A stretch of DNA of 64,000 bases from assembly GCA_021292105.1 (NCBI GenBank), contig CM037871.1, forward strand, positions 19,029,460 to 19,093,459, in the 5' to 3' direction. The DNA is from Anadara kagoshimensis (taxonomy: Eukaryota > Mollusca > Bivalvia > Arcoida > Arcidae). The notes below the pieces were generated by a model. That model saw nothing but the letters and a program-made list of their open reading frames with translations. It was not told where the DNA came from and searched no databases. Position numbers and translations under genes: made by a program. Position 1 is the stretch's first letter. Each line of letters opens with the position of its first letter. Below, piece by piece: positions 13,001 to 24,266 of this stretch.

Positions 13001-14129
13001 TGTTAATGTTGGGTGCAAGGTTTTGATTGCTAATTTGCATTACTCACATAGGTTGTGATTACCATTTAAATGAAGAGTTGAGATATAATAGAGATTTGGT
13101 AACATGTAATCAATCAAAAATTTCTCAAAAAGTCAAGAAATTGAACCTCCGACATCAATAATTTGCCTTTCTAATATTTGAATACCAAAGAATACTCATA
13201 TGAGTCAATTGATTGAAGAAGATTCTTGAATCCTCATCACTCATATTTGACTTGATAAAATTGCTGATCAGTGTTTTGAGTTAGATATGAAAAATTGCAC
13301 AGTACACATGACATGTTTTAATTCCTATCTTGTCGTTTTAAGAAATAGTATAAGTCTCTATATATTAATGTGATGTGACTTTTAGTTGCTTGATTTTATC
13401 TTGCTGTAAGCAAATATTGATGTTGTTAATTTAAATATAAAATATCCGGTTATTTGCTGAAATTGCCTAATAAAAAGGTCACTCGTGCTATTTTTGGACG
13501 ACTATAATGAATATACTATGAATATCAACTTTTTATGTTCAAAATAAATAACAATGTCTCCGATGTGTAATACAAAAATGTTTTTATTTTCCTGTTGTAT
13601 TTGAATTGCAATTTTAACATCGATCAGTATGCTGTGGTTGATATCTCCTTTTGAAATTAGCCGATCTACAGTATATGTGCATTATCATTTTCATCATGTT
13701 TTTATCAAATGTTACTTTAACTTCGATCATTTAAACTTCAATACTTTTCAGAGAATATCCCTCTTCATGGCTATAATGTATGGTTTGGAGCAAACGATAC
13801 GCAAAATGATTTCATAAAAAATAAATTTTCATAGATATACCAAAATAAAGCATTTTTGTTTCCAAAAATGTCATTTGTTTGGTTTTTTTTTATTTCAAAA
13901 ACTGTTTTAAATATAGCTGTATGTTATCACATACATGTATTTATTTGAACTAATCATAAATCTTAATTTCCATATTTAATCAGGAATTATCTAATAATGG
14001 TTACTTCTAACTTCTACACAAATCTCCAATGAGGCATTTGGAATTCGTAATAATTATTTAAACAATTTGTTTGCTTTTTAGTTTCACATTAAAAGAAAAA
14101 AATGTTACCAAAATATCTATTTAAAACAA
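10056..14129. other. Long intergenic stretch, no gene seen
   Basis: Four kilobases of AT-rich DNA. Two patches near 11160-11300 and 11470-11600 have more CpG than the surroundings, but neither matches another sequence in the window or carries an exon I could defend. Short open frames at 12411-12599 and 13629-13817 have the hydrophobic, T-driven composition of chance frames. Confidence 0.5.
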
Positions 14130-15375
14130 GCTTCCTACACTATAGGTGTTTTCTTTACAGTATATTGGCGTCAATATATAAGAGTTTAAACTTTAAATTA
14201 AAATAAAGCTTCCTTGTTCTTTTAGTGATTTCAACATCCTAGCCATTTTACACCACGGTGTCTATATACCATTTCCTTGTTTCCATTTTTAATTAAAAGG
14301 AATTGTTATATTGCTACCGTTATCATATTAAGGTTAAACATATAAGTGTTTCAAGTTTTATTAAAATAAAACGTTGTTTTCGACATTTAATATATTAGCC
14401 ATTTTACACCGTTGTCCATTATTACTTCCTTGTTTTCATTTTTTTAAATTAAAACGAAACCATATATTGCTAAGAATATCATATTAAGGCTACACATAAG
14501 TGTTTCAATTTTTATAAAAATAAAAGTTAACAACTAAGCCATATTACACCACGGTATCTAAATATTTACTTCCTTGTTTCCATTTTTATAAAAAAAAAAG
14601 ACATTTTCTATCATTATCGTGATCTTGTTAGACAAATAAGTGTCTTTAATTTTACTAAAATAAAACCTCGCTGTTCTTTTAGCCAGTTTACTTTAAAGCC
14701 TTTTCGCACCACTGAATCTATATACTTTGTAATAATTTAATGAAAACATCTTTTTTCATGATAAGTGCCCTCTATTACTAAAATAAAATCCAATTCTTCA
14801 CTTAACCATTTTACACTCTTGATAGACTTTTTACACCACTGAGTCTATATTACTTGTATTTTTGTTTCCTTTTTCGTATTTAAAGAAAACATATTTTCTA
14901 ACATTTTGATAAAAGGATTCAACATATAAGTGTTCTTATTTTAGTTTAAATAAACCCTCCTTGTTCGATTAATGGTTTTTAACTTCCAAGCATATTTACA
15001 CCTCGGTATCTATATACTAGTAATTACTTCTTTGTTTCCATTTTTCATTTTTCTAACACTTATCATAACAAGGTCAGCAATATAAGTGTTTTAATTGTTA
15101 TTAAAATATAGTCCTAGTGGTTGTTTTAGTCATTTAACACTCATTTTTACACCTAGAGTCTATAAATTCTTGTACTTCCTGTTTTCATACTTATCTATTT
15201 ATTTAACAAAAACATACGTTCCAACATTCTAATCCTGAGGCTAGGGCTTTTAATGTTTTAACTGTTACTGAAATGAAATTCTCTAGTCGTCTAAGCTTTT
15301 ACTCATTTTAACGCACACGCTTTTTATACCACCGAGTCTTTATTACATGAACTTCCTTGATTCATTATTATTTAG
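14130..15375. repeat. Degenerate tandem array, units of about 150-190 bp
   Basis: The phrase ttttacacc with a following tctatatac block recurs about eight times (near 14246, 14401, 14543, 14706, 14818, 14994, 15145 and 15324). Each is followed by a cttgtttccattttt block and a taagtgtt..ttaaaataaa block. Units are strongly diverged and vary in length, so this is an old satellite-like array. Confidence 0.75.
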
Positions 15376-15424
15376 TTTATCTCAGTCAATTAACTTAATT
15401 TTTCGGTTGTCAAAGTTTATGGTT

Positions 15425-15690
15425 AACTGTTTGGATTGTGACTTGAACATGGACCAGCATGTTTGTGTTTGACTCTTTGCATTATGATTTGAATATGGAT
15501 CGGTATTTTTGTAGTTGACAATCGGAACTGTAATATGAACATTGTCTTTTAAGAGTTCATTTGAACACAGATCAGTATCTTTGTGTTAGTCCGTTGGGAG
15601 TGTGTATAGAAAATATTTTGATTGTGTTTGACTTTTGGAATTGTGATTTGAAAATAGACCGGTATGTTCGTTTTTGCCTTTGGTGCACAT
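15425..15690. repeat. Tandem copies of a family A tail-like unit
   Basis: A 70-80 bp unit of the form ggattgtgacttgaacatgg ... tatgtttgtgtttgac repeats about four times, diverged. It resembles the 3' end of family A, suggesting that the tail of one insertion was tandemly amplified. It lies just past the polyadenylation signal of the minus-strand gene. Confidence 0.55.
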
Positions 15691-15743
15691 AATTGTGACA
15701 TAAACATATTATATAATCGTTAAAGATACGTCATTTACTTTTT

Positions 15744-15749
15744 TTTATT
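15744..15749 (-). promoter_or_regulatory. Polyadenylation signal of the minus-strand gene
   Basis: AATAAA on the minus strand lies 44 bases after the stop codon at 15794-15796, a normal distance from a metazoan stop codon to its cleavage signal. Given the A/T content, it is persuasive only in combination with the exons. Confidence 0.55.
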
Positions 15750-15793
15750 CAATTAGCCATCACATTTTTATACCATCGATGCACATTTACAGA

Positions 15794-15862
15794 TTAAGCA
15801 AGAAGAAACTTTTTCCGCAAATTCAACCAAGTAGCAAAAAAGGGAGATCTTAAAACACGGTC
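15794..15862 (-). CDS. Terminal exon of unrecognised minus-strand gene
   Basis: On the minus strand the exon begins after a strong acceptor (a ttttgtatttcag tract at 15863 upward). It reads in phase 0 from the preceding exon and encodes 22 residues, DRVLRSPFFATWLNLRKKF plus LLA, before TAA at 15796-15794. The basic and aromatic content is unlike the hydrophobic chance frames nearby. The phase match with the exon at 15992-16173, the good splice sites and the downstream AATAAA together make a real gene end likely. I do not recognise the protein family. Confidence 0.6.
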   Translation of the reverse strand, partial: DRVLRSPFFATWLNLRKKFLLA

Positions 15863-15991
15863 CTGAAATACAAAAGATAATTACTATTAATAACAACGGG
15901 TTTAGCGATGAAAAAATGCTTAAAGACAGACACTGCATCTGTACGCTTGAAATATTAATTAACATATATACATGACGTAATACGTACATAC

Positions 15992-16173
15992 TTTATCATA
16001 TTTCGTCTGTATGACTTTATTCCCTGTCACACTGTACAGATCCAAATAAGGATCTATCTTGATCTTTGGCCAATGGTCCTTGATCGTGGATGAAGAAGGT
16101 TGTGTCACACTGACAGGACTTTTATAGCCTACAACACCATGACCAATCTGAGAAGTGGGGTCGCTTAATGATC
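15992..16173 (-). CDS. Penultimate exon of unrecognised minus-strand gene
   Basis: Read on the minus strand, the exon follows an acceptor with a pyrimidine-rich tract ending catctcatctcag at 16174. It begins with two bases completing a split codon, encodes 60 residues and ends at AAA before a GTATGT donor. The peptide includes SLSDPTSQIGHGVVGYKSP, then TIKDHWPKIKIDPYLDLYS, then NKVIQTKYDK. It is hydrophilic, with Pro and Trp positions typical of coding sequence. The intron to the last exon is 129 bp. The frame stays open upstream to about 16280, so a longer exon using another acceptor is possible. Function unknown; no motif was recognised. Confidence 0.6.
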
Positions 16174-18411
16174 CTGAGATGAGATGGCTTGTCATAGTGG
16201 AAAACAACTCCTTGCAAAGTCGGATTGAACATAAAATTGTAAAACCAGCTTTGAACAGGTCAACGGTTCGCCATTATTCACAAAGTCTGTCCCACAACTC
16301 AAGCTATGAAATTTTCTTACATTCTTCCTTTATGCATGGATCTTTTAAAATAAGAGAAAATAATTCAGAGCAAATATCATTCCGTTCATGTTTATTATGC
16401 ATTTATGTATTGGTTTTAAGATTTTAATTCTCTTTTTTTCTTTAAAGAACATGGCTTTCGCTTGTGTTTCCTTACAATTCCTGACCATGTTATTCTGGTG
16501 AAAATTGTATTTGAGATACATTTTCATAACATTTTCACCTTGAGAAAGAATAATTGTACAAGCGAACGAGCATATTCGAGATTTCTAAGTTCAAGGGATT
16601 AAGCTTTTCTATATAGGGTATAATAGGAATTTGGTCGGAACTGGTGGATGAGGTATTTAGGGTATTTTAGTTCAGGTAATAGAGGTCTGACTGTACCTTT
16701 TTGTTAATAAAACAACCCGCACAAATAAAGTGCAAATATGTGAAATATAATTGGTATCAAAATAATAGTTCGCCTGGATTATTCCTATTATACTGTTTTC
16801 TAAACATGATCATAACAACAAAATGGTTCCATATGCGTCTAATCGTCGTAAAGAAAATCTCGAAGCGGAAATTATTGGTCAATAAAAAATTCATGAGATG
16901 TCAAGCAACCAAACCCATCTCAATTTTTTTTACAAATTCAAACAACGGTATGACATAGATTTTTGCTCATTCACATTTGCCATCGCCCTATAGTTTAAAA
17001 ACTCTGATAATAAATCAATTAGTTAAACGTGTCAGTTTTCATTTGAAATTTAAGGAATAAAATGTAAGTGAGCAAATATTGAATGAAACTTCATTTGTTT
17101 TAATTACTAAAACAGTTGTTGCTATTTATGCTGTTCGGAGAAAAGTGCAATGACGTTATGATGATTAAAGTATTTGACTAATATCGAGGTGGTAGAGTAG
17201 AAGAAAAGGTGATTCTGACAGAAGTTGATAAAAGACTAATAGAAGCTTCACTACTTGTGGTGCCAGATAGGGAAAAACTCAACCCGACTTCCAATATATT
17301 TGGTTCAGAACGAGACTTGCGTTCTTGACTAAGTATATCAGAAAGAGGGTTGCGATTTCGCTAATTGGCATTACAAGTAGTGATAAATCCCATTTCTTGC
17401 ACCACAGAATTTAAAAAAATATCTGTTATTTGGAGTGACAGTGAGTGACAACGATGTTGTTCTTGTCGTTATACTATTGTCACCCTGGATGTGAAGCAAT
17501 ACCGGAAACCGAATTCAAACGGTATCTTTGAGGCATGGCTCCAGAAATTTAAATTAAACAATATACTTAACTAAAAAATACAGTAGATTTTACTTTTTTG
17601 TTTATTTGTTTCTGTTTTGTCTAAATCTCCTGAGGTTGTGAAGCGGTTCTGAACCTTTCCAGGTTCCTTTGGTTTCATTGATTAATCTTTGCCAGAAATA
17701 TAGCGTGTAGGCTATCTTGCTCAGGAAGGAGATATCTGTCACCGCTCATTTCATGGATTTTTTTAAATCTGGGGTACAAAAAATGTGATTCAAAAATGTA
17801 TGGTTTGAACACTTAACAAACGAGGCCCTACTTGACAAGAAAACAAACCCTAATTTTTTTTATATAATAAAACTTTGAAATAAACTTATACCAGCTATAT
17901 ATCAGATTTTGCTATTTATATTACTAGTGGCCATATTGGGTGACATGCATGTTGATTTTTGCAAAGCTTTAATCTACTTTAGCTAGTGACCTTCAACAAT
18001 ACCTCAAGTTCCAATTTATTCGAGGAAACATGTACTTTACACAAAACACCCAATACCATAGGCGTAACTGAATATCACAAGCTGAACTTAAAATAATTTT
18101 TAAAAATAAAACATCGACCACGACGATGACGACAGTGGGGATTTCATGTTTGCTTTGTCCTGGTCTCTTCAGGTGTGAAAAAGACCACAGCAAATTTTAC
18201 AAACTCCTACTCGCAGTCTGAATTCTTGTAATCTTTGACATATACGTGGATGTATATTAATTGATTTGCCAATACTGTTACTGTTAATATATTGAGAATT
18301 AACGTCAGTATCAATCAAATGTGAGAAAACCTCAGATAATTGCTGAACGTAACCACTGATATATACAGCTTGATTGATGAAGCATCAAAAGTTCACGATG
18401 GTAAGACGTAC
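16174..18411. other. Probable intron or 5' region of the minus-strand gene
   Basis: The upstream exons of the minus-strand gene should lie here or further right, but none could be linked with certainty. The exon at 15992-16173 needs a preceding exon ending with one base of a codon, and I found no convincing candidate. The minus-strand frame at 17993-18193 has only weak splice sites in the required phases. Confidence 0.4.
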
Positions 18412-18588
18412 CTTATATAAGAAATATGATTCAAAATATAATGTGTGTAAAACCGTGTCCTATCAATCTGTTTGTCTCGTCTGAAAAAACGAGACATATC
18501 AGTCATCCTGTTGTAGTAGGTGTTTGCATGGCTGTCAACATTGGTGCAAGCGTTTTGATTAATGCTTTTACGAACCCATTTTTCAAAA
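18412..18588 (-). CDS. Tentative exon on the minus strand
   Basis: A minus-strand open frame is bounded by an acceptor (tacaactgtag at 18589) and a strong donor (aag followed by gtacgt, at 18411). It is 177 bp with equal phases at both ends. The peptide is charged and polar (FEKWVRKSINQN, then RFFRRDKQIDRTRFYTHY), unlike most chance frames here. The open frame extends upstream into a family A tail, which is not part of the proposed exon. The end phase does not match the exon at 15992-16173 directly, so at least one more exon would be needed. It may be unrelated or chance. Confidence 0.25.
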
Positions 18589-18624
18589 CTACAGTTGTAT
18601 AAAGTGTCGAGTGGAGTAGAATTA

Positions 18625-18980
18625 TTCAGAAACATACCAGTCCATGTCCATATCATAATCCCAAATGCAAAGTAAAAAAGTTGAATACTGGCAAATAAAG
18701 TTAAACGTGAACTTCCACCAGGGAAGTGAGCTTGAGCTTGGGTGCTCTAGAAGGGTAAGCACCTTCCGTCTAGCCAGCTTTACCGCCACTGCTTTTAAAA
18801 ATGGAAGGAACGTGAAACTGTTGGGCGTCAAAACAGGAGGTGCTTACCCTTCCCGAGCACCCGGCCTCACTTCCCTGGTTGAAGTTCACGTACCTAACCT
18901 AACTTGTCAGTTCCAAAGTTTTTACTTTGCTTCTGGATTGTGACTCGGACATGGATTAGTATGTTTGTTTTTTATTATGA
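18625..18980. repeat. Head-to-head pair of family A copies
   Basis: 18625-18832 is a minus-oriented copy and 18833-18980 a plus-oriented copy. They meet at their 5' sides, with tgggcgtc near the junction, and form an imperfect palindrome of about 350 bp. The plus half is one of the best-preserved copies (gcacccggcctcacttccc, taacctaacttgtcagttcc, ttttactttgcttctggatt). The plus-strand frame 18665-18943 is an artefact of the repeat. Confidence 0.8.
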
Positions 18981-19784
18981 TAGTTAGATATCAGACTTAT
19001 ACAATATTGCAATGGTGGTAATTAAATCCTTTGAAGGCCTTGATAAGCCTAGGCTTGAAAGTTGAACGTAAAAACTGTGTTTTACGCCTCAGTCAGAATC
19101 TTTCATTAATATCGAGTTGGTCAGTTGTAATATCAGAAAAAATGAAACTAAACCGGTATCTGAAAAACTGCGAAACTCAATCTTAATGGTACGATGTCTT
19201 ATATGTGTTTCAGAAGCCTTCCCTGAAGCACATTTAGTAGCAGTAACCTTAACAACCTTCTTATAACCTCTAATTACAGTTGTTATTTTCGTTAAGATTT
19301 GATGACTGTTAAAAACACGGACCTAATCAACGATCAATATAGTCTACTACTTTATCACGACATTGAACGATAGATGTTTTTTTCTTTTAAAGCTTTTAAA
19401 GAATCACGGAGGTTTTCTGGAACTACTGCTGTGTTATTTTTATACAAGATGTCAGAAAGTCATTTAATTATATTTTTGTTCTTTAAAGACTGAATTATAT
19501 TTTTTGAGTGGGTGTCTATTTTGCATATACAAATTTTCCTCTACCCATACTTCAGAAAAATTACATTTTATGACAAATTACCTTTCAGAAACAAATTTTT
19601 AATTTGTTTTGTTCAGTAACTACTACAAACCTTTTTTTTATATCTTGTTATTTTGCTCCAATAATTATTTTTTCACGTCGGCTTTAGGCATTTCAGATTT
19701 TATCGACAATTTTTTTTTTAAATCCTACAGATGACTTTAGTTAATTTTTTATGAACAAACTTTCAAGTTTTACTCTAATCTGCG

Positions 19785-20260
19785 CTTTGGTTTTTCTATA
19801 TTTACAACTGTCAAGAAAAAGAAAAAACGACACAAATGGTTATATAAAAACGAATTCAATAATCCGAGCAATGCGTATCGTTATTTAACAGGAGCTCTAA
19901 TGACATGAAACCTAACCTGTTTGGAGTGTGATTGTAAAACCATCTTTATGTCTTTTAAAGCATTAAATTCAAGCTTAGGAATTTTACATAATAGAATTCA
20001 AAATATTTGTTGCATGAACTATGATAAAACTGCAGAAAAAAATCTGTGAAATATTTTAATTTCTAGTTTTTCGGAACCTAATTGGGATGACATATCCATT
20101 TTATACTGGCGCATTAAGTTGACGAGATTTACCATAATGGATAATTTAGCTATGTCGCATTTCAGAGACATTCAAACGTAAGGATAATCATCTTAGTTTG
20201 TTCATGACCTATTTAATTCCTGATAGAGCTTCGCAATAGACATCTGACGAAAAGATACCT
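19785..20260 (+). repeat. Diverged direct duplication, copy 1
   Basis: It aligns with 20997-21520 through blocks such as tttggtttttctat, atgtcttttaaagcattaaa, tgacgagatt and tcatgacctatttaa, in the same order. It is old, with many indels. Confidence 0.6.
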
Positions 20261-20351
20261 TTTTTAAACGAATTTAAAATGTTTAATTTTAAAACTTTTG
20301 CCATGTATTTTTCAGATAATATTTTTTCACCTGGTTCAAGATATTTCAGAT

Positions 20352-20905
20352 CGGTGCATTACATTTGCGCAAATTCATATGATTTTGCGCAAACAAAATA
20401 TGACGATTGCGCAAAACGTAATTGCCATGTTAAATAAACAATATCTACAGCAAATTCATTAATTTCAGTACAAAGGCACTCTAGGTTAAGAAACGTTGAA
20501 AATATAATACTTCCAGTCTGAACGTTTAACATTGTTTACAAGCAACATGTTTTCCAACTTGTTGGTAGACATCCCCAAGGTGTTAAATGAAACATGGACT
20601 CTGTCTTTATCTTAGGGTGGGGCTGGTAGTTTTTTTTAGACGTTCTCTGTATAATGCAACAGCGACATTTTGTACATCTCTAGGGCCCGAAGTATTTTTC
20701 TATTTGTTGAAGTTCTGTCCAAATTATATTAGAGTGCTTTGTAGATATATATCACCAGATCTGTTGCGTACACGGACTCTTAGATCAGATGGTGTTTCTT
20801 TAACAGTTTAACATTGGCAATTGGGATTTACGCAATAGTAGTATACAGCCTTTGCGCGAATGACATATAGGGGTTATGAAAATTTTGCGCAAATGTAATG
20901 CGCTC
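20352..20905. mobile_element. Inverted-repeat element with GCGCAAA subterminal motifs
   Basis: The termini pair through gcattacatttgcgcaaa at 20356-20373 and its reverse complement at 20884-20901. Similarity continues for about 85 bp inward, including three spaced GCGCAA-type motifs per arm and a shared aattgcca..gttaaa block. The interior (about 20440-20805) holds a 74-codon frame beginning with ATG at 20587 that I cannot match to a transposase. Long inverted ends with repeated subterminal motifs point to a nonautonomous DNA transposon. The superfamily is unknown. Confidence 0.7.
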
Positions 20906-20996
20906 ATTTCAGATTTTAAGTCTGACCATATCGACTCGTATAAAACAGATGACCATTTGTCAATTTCCGATGACTAAATTCATATTTCGTTACTTC

Positions 20997-21520
20997 CGGT
21001 GTTTGGTTTTCTATTTGACCACTATATTTGTCCAGAATAAGAGACAAAGAACAACACAAAACAAATAGAAACATCAGACATCACCAATGTGTTGGCTATT
21101 TAAAGAGTCTAATAAATTAAGTATAACACATATGCGTGTTTAGAAGGTGTTGGTAAAATTATTTTAATGTCTTTTAGTGTATTTAATTGAAGCTGTGGTA
21201 CAAAAACATATTTTATTTTTACTAATGAAGCTGATTTAGGATAATTGTTTAGGATCTCAACACTTGGTTACATGTACTGTAAGACAATTCATGTGGTGTT
21301 TAAATTCGAATAAAATTATTCTTTTGATTTTTAGTTTTTAACAACATAATTGTAATGACAGGTCTATTTTTGTGCTAAAGCATCCGTTTATTTGACGAGA
21401 TTAACCATTATTTACAATTTTGCTTGGCAGAAAAAAATCAAATTTAAAGATAGTCGTCTTAGTTTTTCCGTGACCTATTTAAATTACTGAGACATGCGCA
21501 ATAGGCATATCTGGTGTAAA
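20997..21520 (+). repeat. Diverged direct duplication, copy 2
   Basis: Second copy of 19785-20260. The inverted-repeat element at 20352-20905 sits between the two copies. Confidence 0.6.
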
Positions 21521-22168
21521 AAAGTGATATAAAAAAATAAAAATAAGAAACCTAGGATGAATTAATGGTGTTTTTCGTACCTGAATTCTTTCTTTGATAC
21601 CGAGACTCGTTCGGTGTATCTTTGCATAAAAACAAGATCATTTTTATCATTCTCTTTTGTTAAACCCCATAATGCAAATTTTGGCACCTACCGTTTTAAT
21701 AGACAAACCATAGCTTTATCAAAAACAATCATACTATACATTAATTTAATTTGTCCACCCATCTTCTCTTGAGGATTCAATTGAATATGACATGCTTTTT
21801 CATGTGATCTGTTTTAAGCTTCATTCAATAAGAGCCTTCAAAAAACACAAAGATGTGTCTGTCAGTGATATTTCCTCGGTGCCTTTATGTTTTTTAAACG
21901 AAACATAGATAGCATGTCGGTTTTTAGAAGTTTGTCTGAGTGCAAGCCAAAGATAGTAAAGTTCGAAAAACAAAAGGCCACCTGTACGTGGCCAATACAG
22001 AGGACGCTTCCACCTAAAAACAATTGAAACAGACTGGGAAATATCAGATTATTTAGTATTTGTAACCTTACGTTTTGTTTCAGAGGTAGCTTTTTATTTG
22101 AAAAAAAAAACGTTTTGTACATATCCTTTTGACAATATCTTAAAAGATTTCTTCCTTTTTTATTTCAG
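21521..22168. other. Probable intron 1 of the receptor gene, 3' part
   Basis: AT-rich with no recognised element. It ends with the pyrimidine tract and AG of the exon 2 acceptor (ttccttttttatttcag). Confidence 0.5.
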
Positions 22169-22392
22169 TATATGATATCAAACCCATCATGTGTCAAATG
22201 GATGAAAACAAATATTACAATATCACTAGCCTAGAAAACAGCTATAGAAATCATAATGAAGAGTTACCAGATGAACAGAGACTAATGGCGCACATTCTGA
22301 GAGGTTACGAGAAAGCAGTCAGACCCGTCATCAATGCATCAACTCCTGTAATCGTCAAAATGGGACTTACAATGACTCAAATATTTGATATG
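22169..22392 (+). CDS. nAChR alpha-type subunit, exon 2 (start of ligand-binding domain)
   Basis: First recognised exon of a nicotinic acetylcholine receptor subunit, a plasma-membrane pentameric cation channel gated by acetylcholine. The acceptor is at 22167-22168. Two bases complete a split codon, then 74 residues follow (numbered 1-74 here) to the donor gtaaga. The N-terminal helix region is seen as ELPDEQRLMAHILRGYEKAV, followed by RPVINASTPVIVKMGLTMTQ and IFDM, matching the family's start of the extracellular domain. About 30 residues precede the helix, including an N-glycosylation sequon (NITS). The ATG at 22189 is internal: no signal peptide follows it and the frame is open upstream of it. 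An earlier exon must therefore supply the start and signal peptide. Confidence 0.9.
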
Positions 22393-22408
22393 GTAAGAAT
22401 TAATTATA

Positions 22409-22510
22409 GTGGAAGTTCACGTGTCTAACCTAACTTGTCAGTTCCAAAGTTTTTACTTTGCTTCTGGATTGTGATTTGGACATGGATTAGTATGTTTGTT
22501 TTTTATTATA
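22409..22510 (+). repeat. Family A copy beside the exon 2 donor
   Basis: A 5'-truncated copy that begins at agtggaagttcacgtg, only 16 bp after the exon 2 boundary, and runs to the T-rich tail ttttttattata. It is well preserved. Confidence 0.85.
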
Positions 22511-22825
22511 AAGAGTACCTGTAATAATTTGAAATACATGTATTATTCTTTTCAATATGGAGAAGCTTCGTGACCGAGTATTCTAATAATACCCCAGAAA
22601 ATCAATCACAGTTGTGTTCGTTGTTTATGTACCGGTTCAAATACCACTTGGGAAAATCCCAATAAGAGAAGTACTATTTAGTTTTTCGCTTGCAAAGGTA
22701 TGTGGTTATTTACTTGTACTTTTGTTTCAGAACCGACAGTTTGCATGTAAGTAAAAGAGTCTTGACTGGGGTGTGTGCATTTCCTGATGTATAAAACGAC
22801 TGAATGTTCTGTGGTATTAATATTC

Positions 22826-22950
22826 GATACCGTCGGTAATTTACGGATCGCCCACCATGGCCACAATGTTCCGACAAAGGCCCGGCATGCTTGGATTTCA
22901 AATGTACACAAAAAGAATGAAAACTCGGCGGCCTTAATTGTGTCATTTAA
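22826..22950 (+). repeat. Repeat family R, left part, interrupted
   Basis: Left half of a dispersed repeat matching 50626-50732. Shared blocks include acggatc, ccacaatgttccgacaaagg, catgcttggatt and caaaaagaat. It stops at the TTAA of 22947-22950, where another element is inserted. Open frames on both strands here are shadows in the repeat. Confidence 0.85.
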
Positions 22951-24262
22951 GGCCAAGTGGTACAAATGGATGCTGACGTTACGCACGGCGTGTACAAATC
23001 TATGCACTTTGATGGTATTATTCTAAGTCCTAACTTAAAGGGAATGTAATAATTTTGATCAATATCTTGCAGGGAATAAAATACATAATATCTATCGATT
23101 AAAAATATTAATGAAAATATACAAGAAAAGAATCATAAATACGATACACGGATAAATTCAACAGATCTAGATACCAGTGATTCACTGAAGATTTGCCTTT
23201 TTATACCTTCAATTGATAAAGACGTTTTTTCTCAAAATTTAATTGATGATATCTTTTTAAATATTGTATCGATTTTCAAAATTCTTTCAGATTTTAAAAA
23301 TTGAACAGTTTCATATTTTTTATAAACTATGACTTTTTATTTGCAATGACGACGTCATGAAAATTTATACCGGAATACAGGGTGTATCTGCAGAATTGCG
23401 TACGGAGTTTCTAAGTGACATATTTTCGAGCTCGGTGGTTTTTGAACAGTAACTCGCTTTGGCCAAGTAAAATGATTTGAATTAAATTGATTTCTTCACT
23501 CTAGTCAAGATTTTGTCTCAATAGTTCAATATGTTTCTCATGTTTCAAATATAGCCATTAATAATGAATGGCCCTTGTTCTTGCATTTTCGAAGTATCAT
23601 CATTGACTCTTATTTCGAATGATAAGGCCTTGTTCTTCCGCTATTCGAAGTAATAAATGTTTCTGAATATTATTATTTCTATCATAATTATTATTCCATA
23701 GTGACTGGGAATATAAAATAATCTAATTGATGAAGTAATTTGTATACAAATAATAAAATTAATATATTTACTATAACAGCGAGAAGCACAAACACAACAC
23801 TCCTAGTTTACGACACGATAACGTTAAATTTTGCAAGTTTGCCGATCCTTTAGCAATATCGTCAAAAATCATGACATTATTGTTAATTTTGGTCATATTT
23901 TGGCATCAAATTTCGTCTTTAAAGTTTTATACCAAAAAATCAAGCAAGGTGACATATGTGTTTCTTTACATTTTCAGAAAATTTAAATTCAGAACTACAT
24001 TATGTTAGTTTTTCAGAAACTTGTAGGACAATCTGTTATTTTTCTACACTTTTCCCAATTTTTCAGAGCCTGAAAAAATTCAATTTCCCATTAATCCTAT
24101 GTTAAAATCCCGACATTTTTTAGATTTTTGACGCTTTATAGCTAAAAAAGTAAAAAGGTGACCCCTATATTTTTTTACATTTTCCGATGCGCCTCAAAAA
24201 GTTTTACATATATGGAAAAAATCAGAAACTTGTAGGATAGTGCCCATTTGTACCACTTGGCC
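22951..24262. mobile_element. TTAA-flanked nonautonomous DNA transposon (piggyBac-like)
   Basis: A 1312-bp insertion with perfect 19-bp terminal inverted repeats, ggccaagtggtacaaatgg at 22951-22969 and its complement at 24244-24262. TTAA flanks it at 22947-22950 and 24263-24266. The related repeat at 50626-50850 has a single TTAA at the same place, so insertion with TTAA duplication is seen directly. TTAA duplication is characteristic of the piggyBac superfamily, but the terminal GGCC is not the usual CCY start, so that assignment is inferred. The interior is AT-rich with no transposase frame. A cagaaacttgtagga phrase occurs twice near the right end. Confidence 0.85.
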
Positions 24263-24266
24263 TTAA

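Noticed and set aside
17993-18193. Minus-strand frame as a linking exon between 18412-18588 and 15992-16173.
   Set aside because: The acceptor that fits the phase (ttattttaag) is weak and no good donor gives the phase-1 end required by the next exon.
19751-19838. Candidate signal-peptide exon for the receptor: ATG at 19751 reads MNKLSSFTLICALVFLYLQL and could end in phase 1 at about 19838.
   Set aside because: Phase fits exon 2, but the possible donors (gttata, gtatcg) are weak and the second half lies in a diverged duplicated block (19785-20260). Hydrophobic frames are common in this AT-rich DNA. RNA-seq junctions into 22169 would decide.
22678-23026. Frames of 78-109 codons on both strands.
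   Set aside because: They cross the boundary of repeat R and the TTAA insertion, so they are composite and non-genic.
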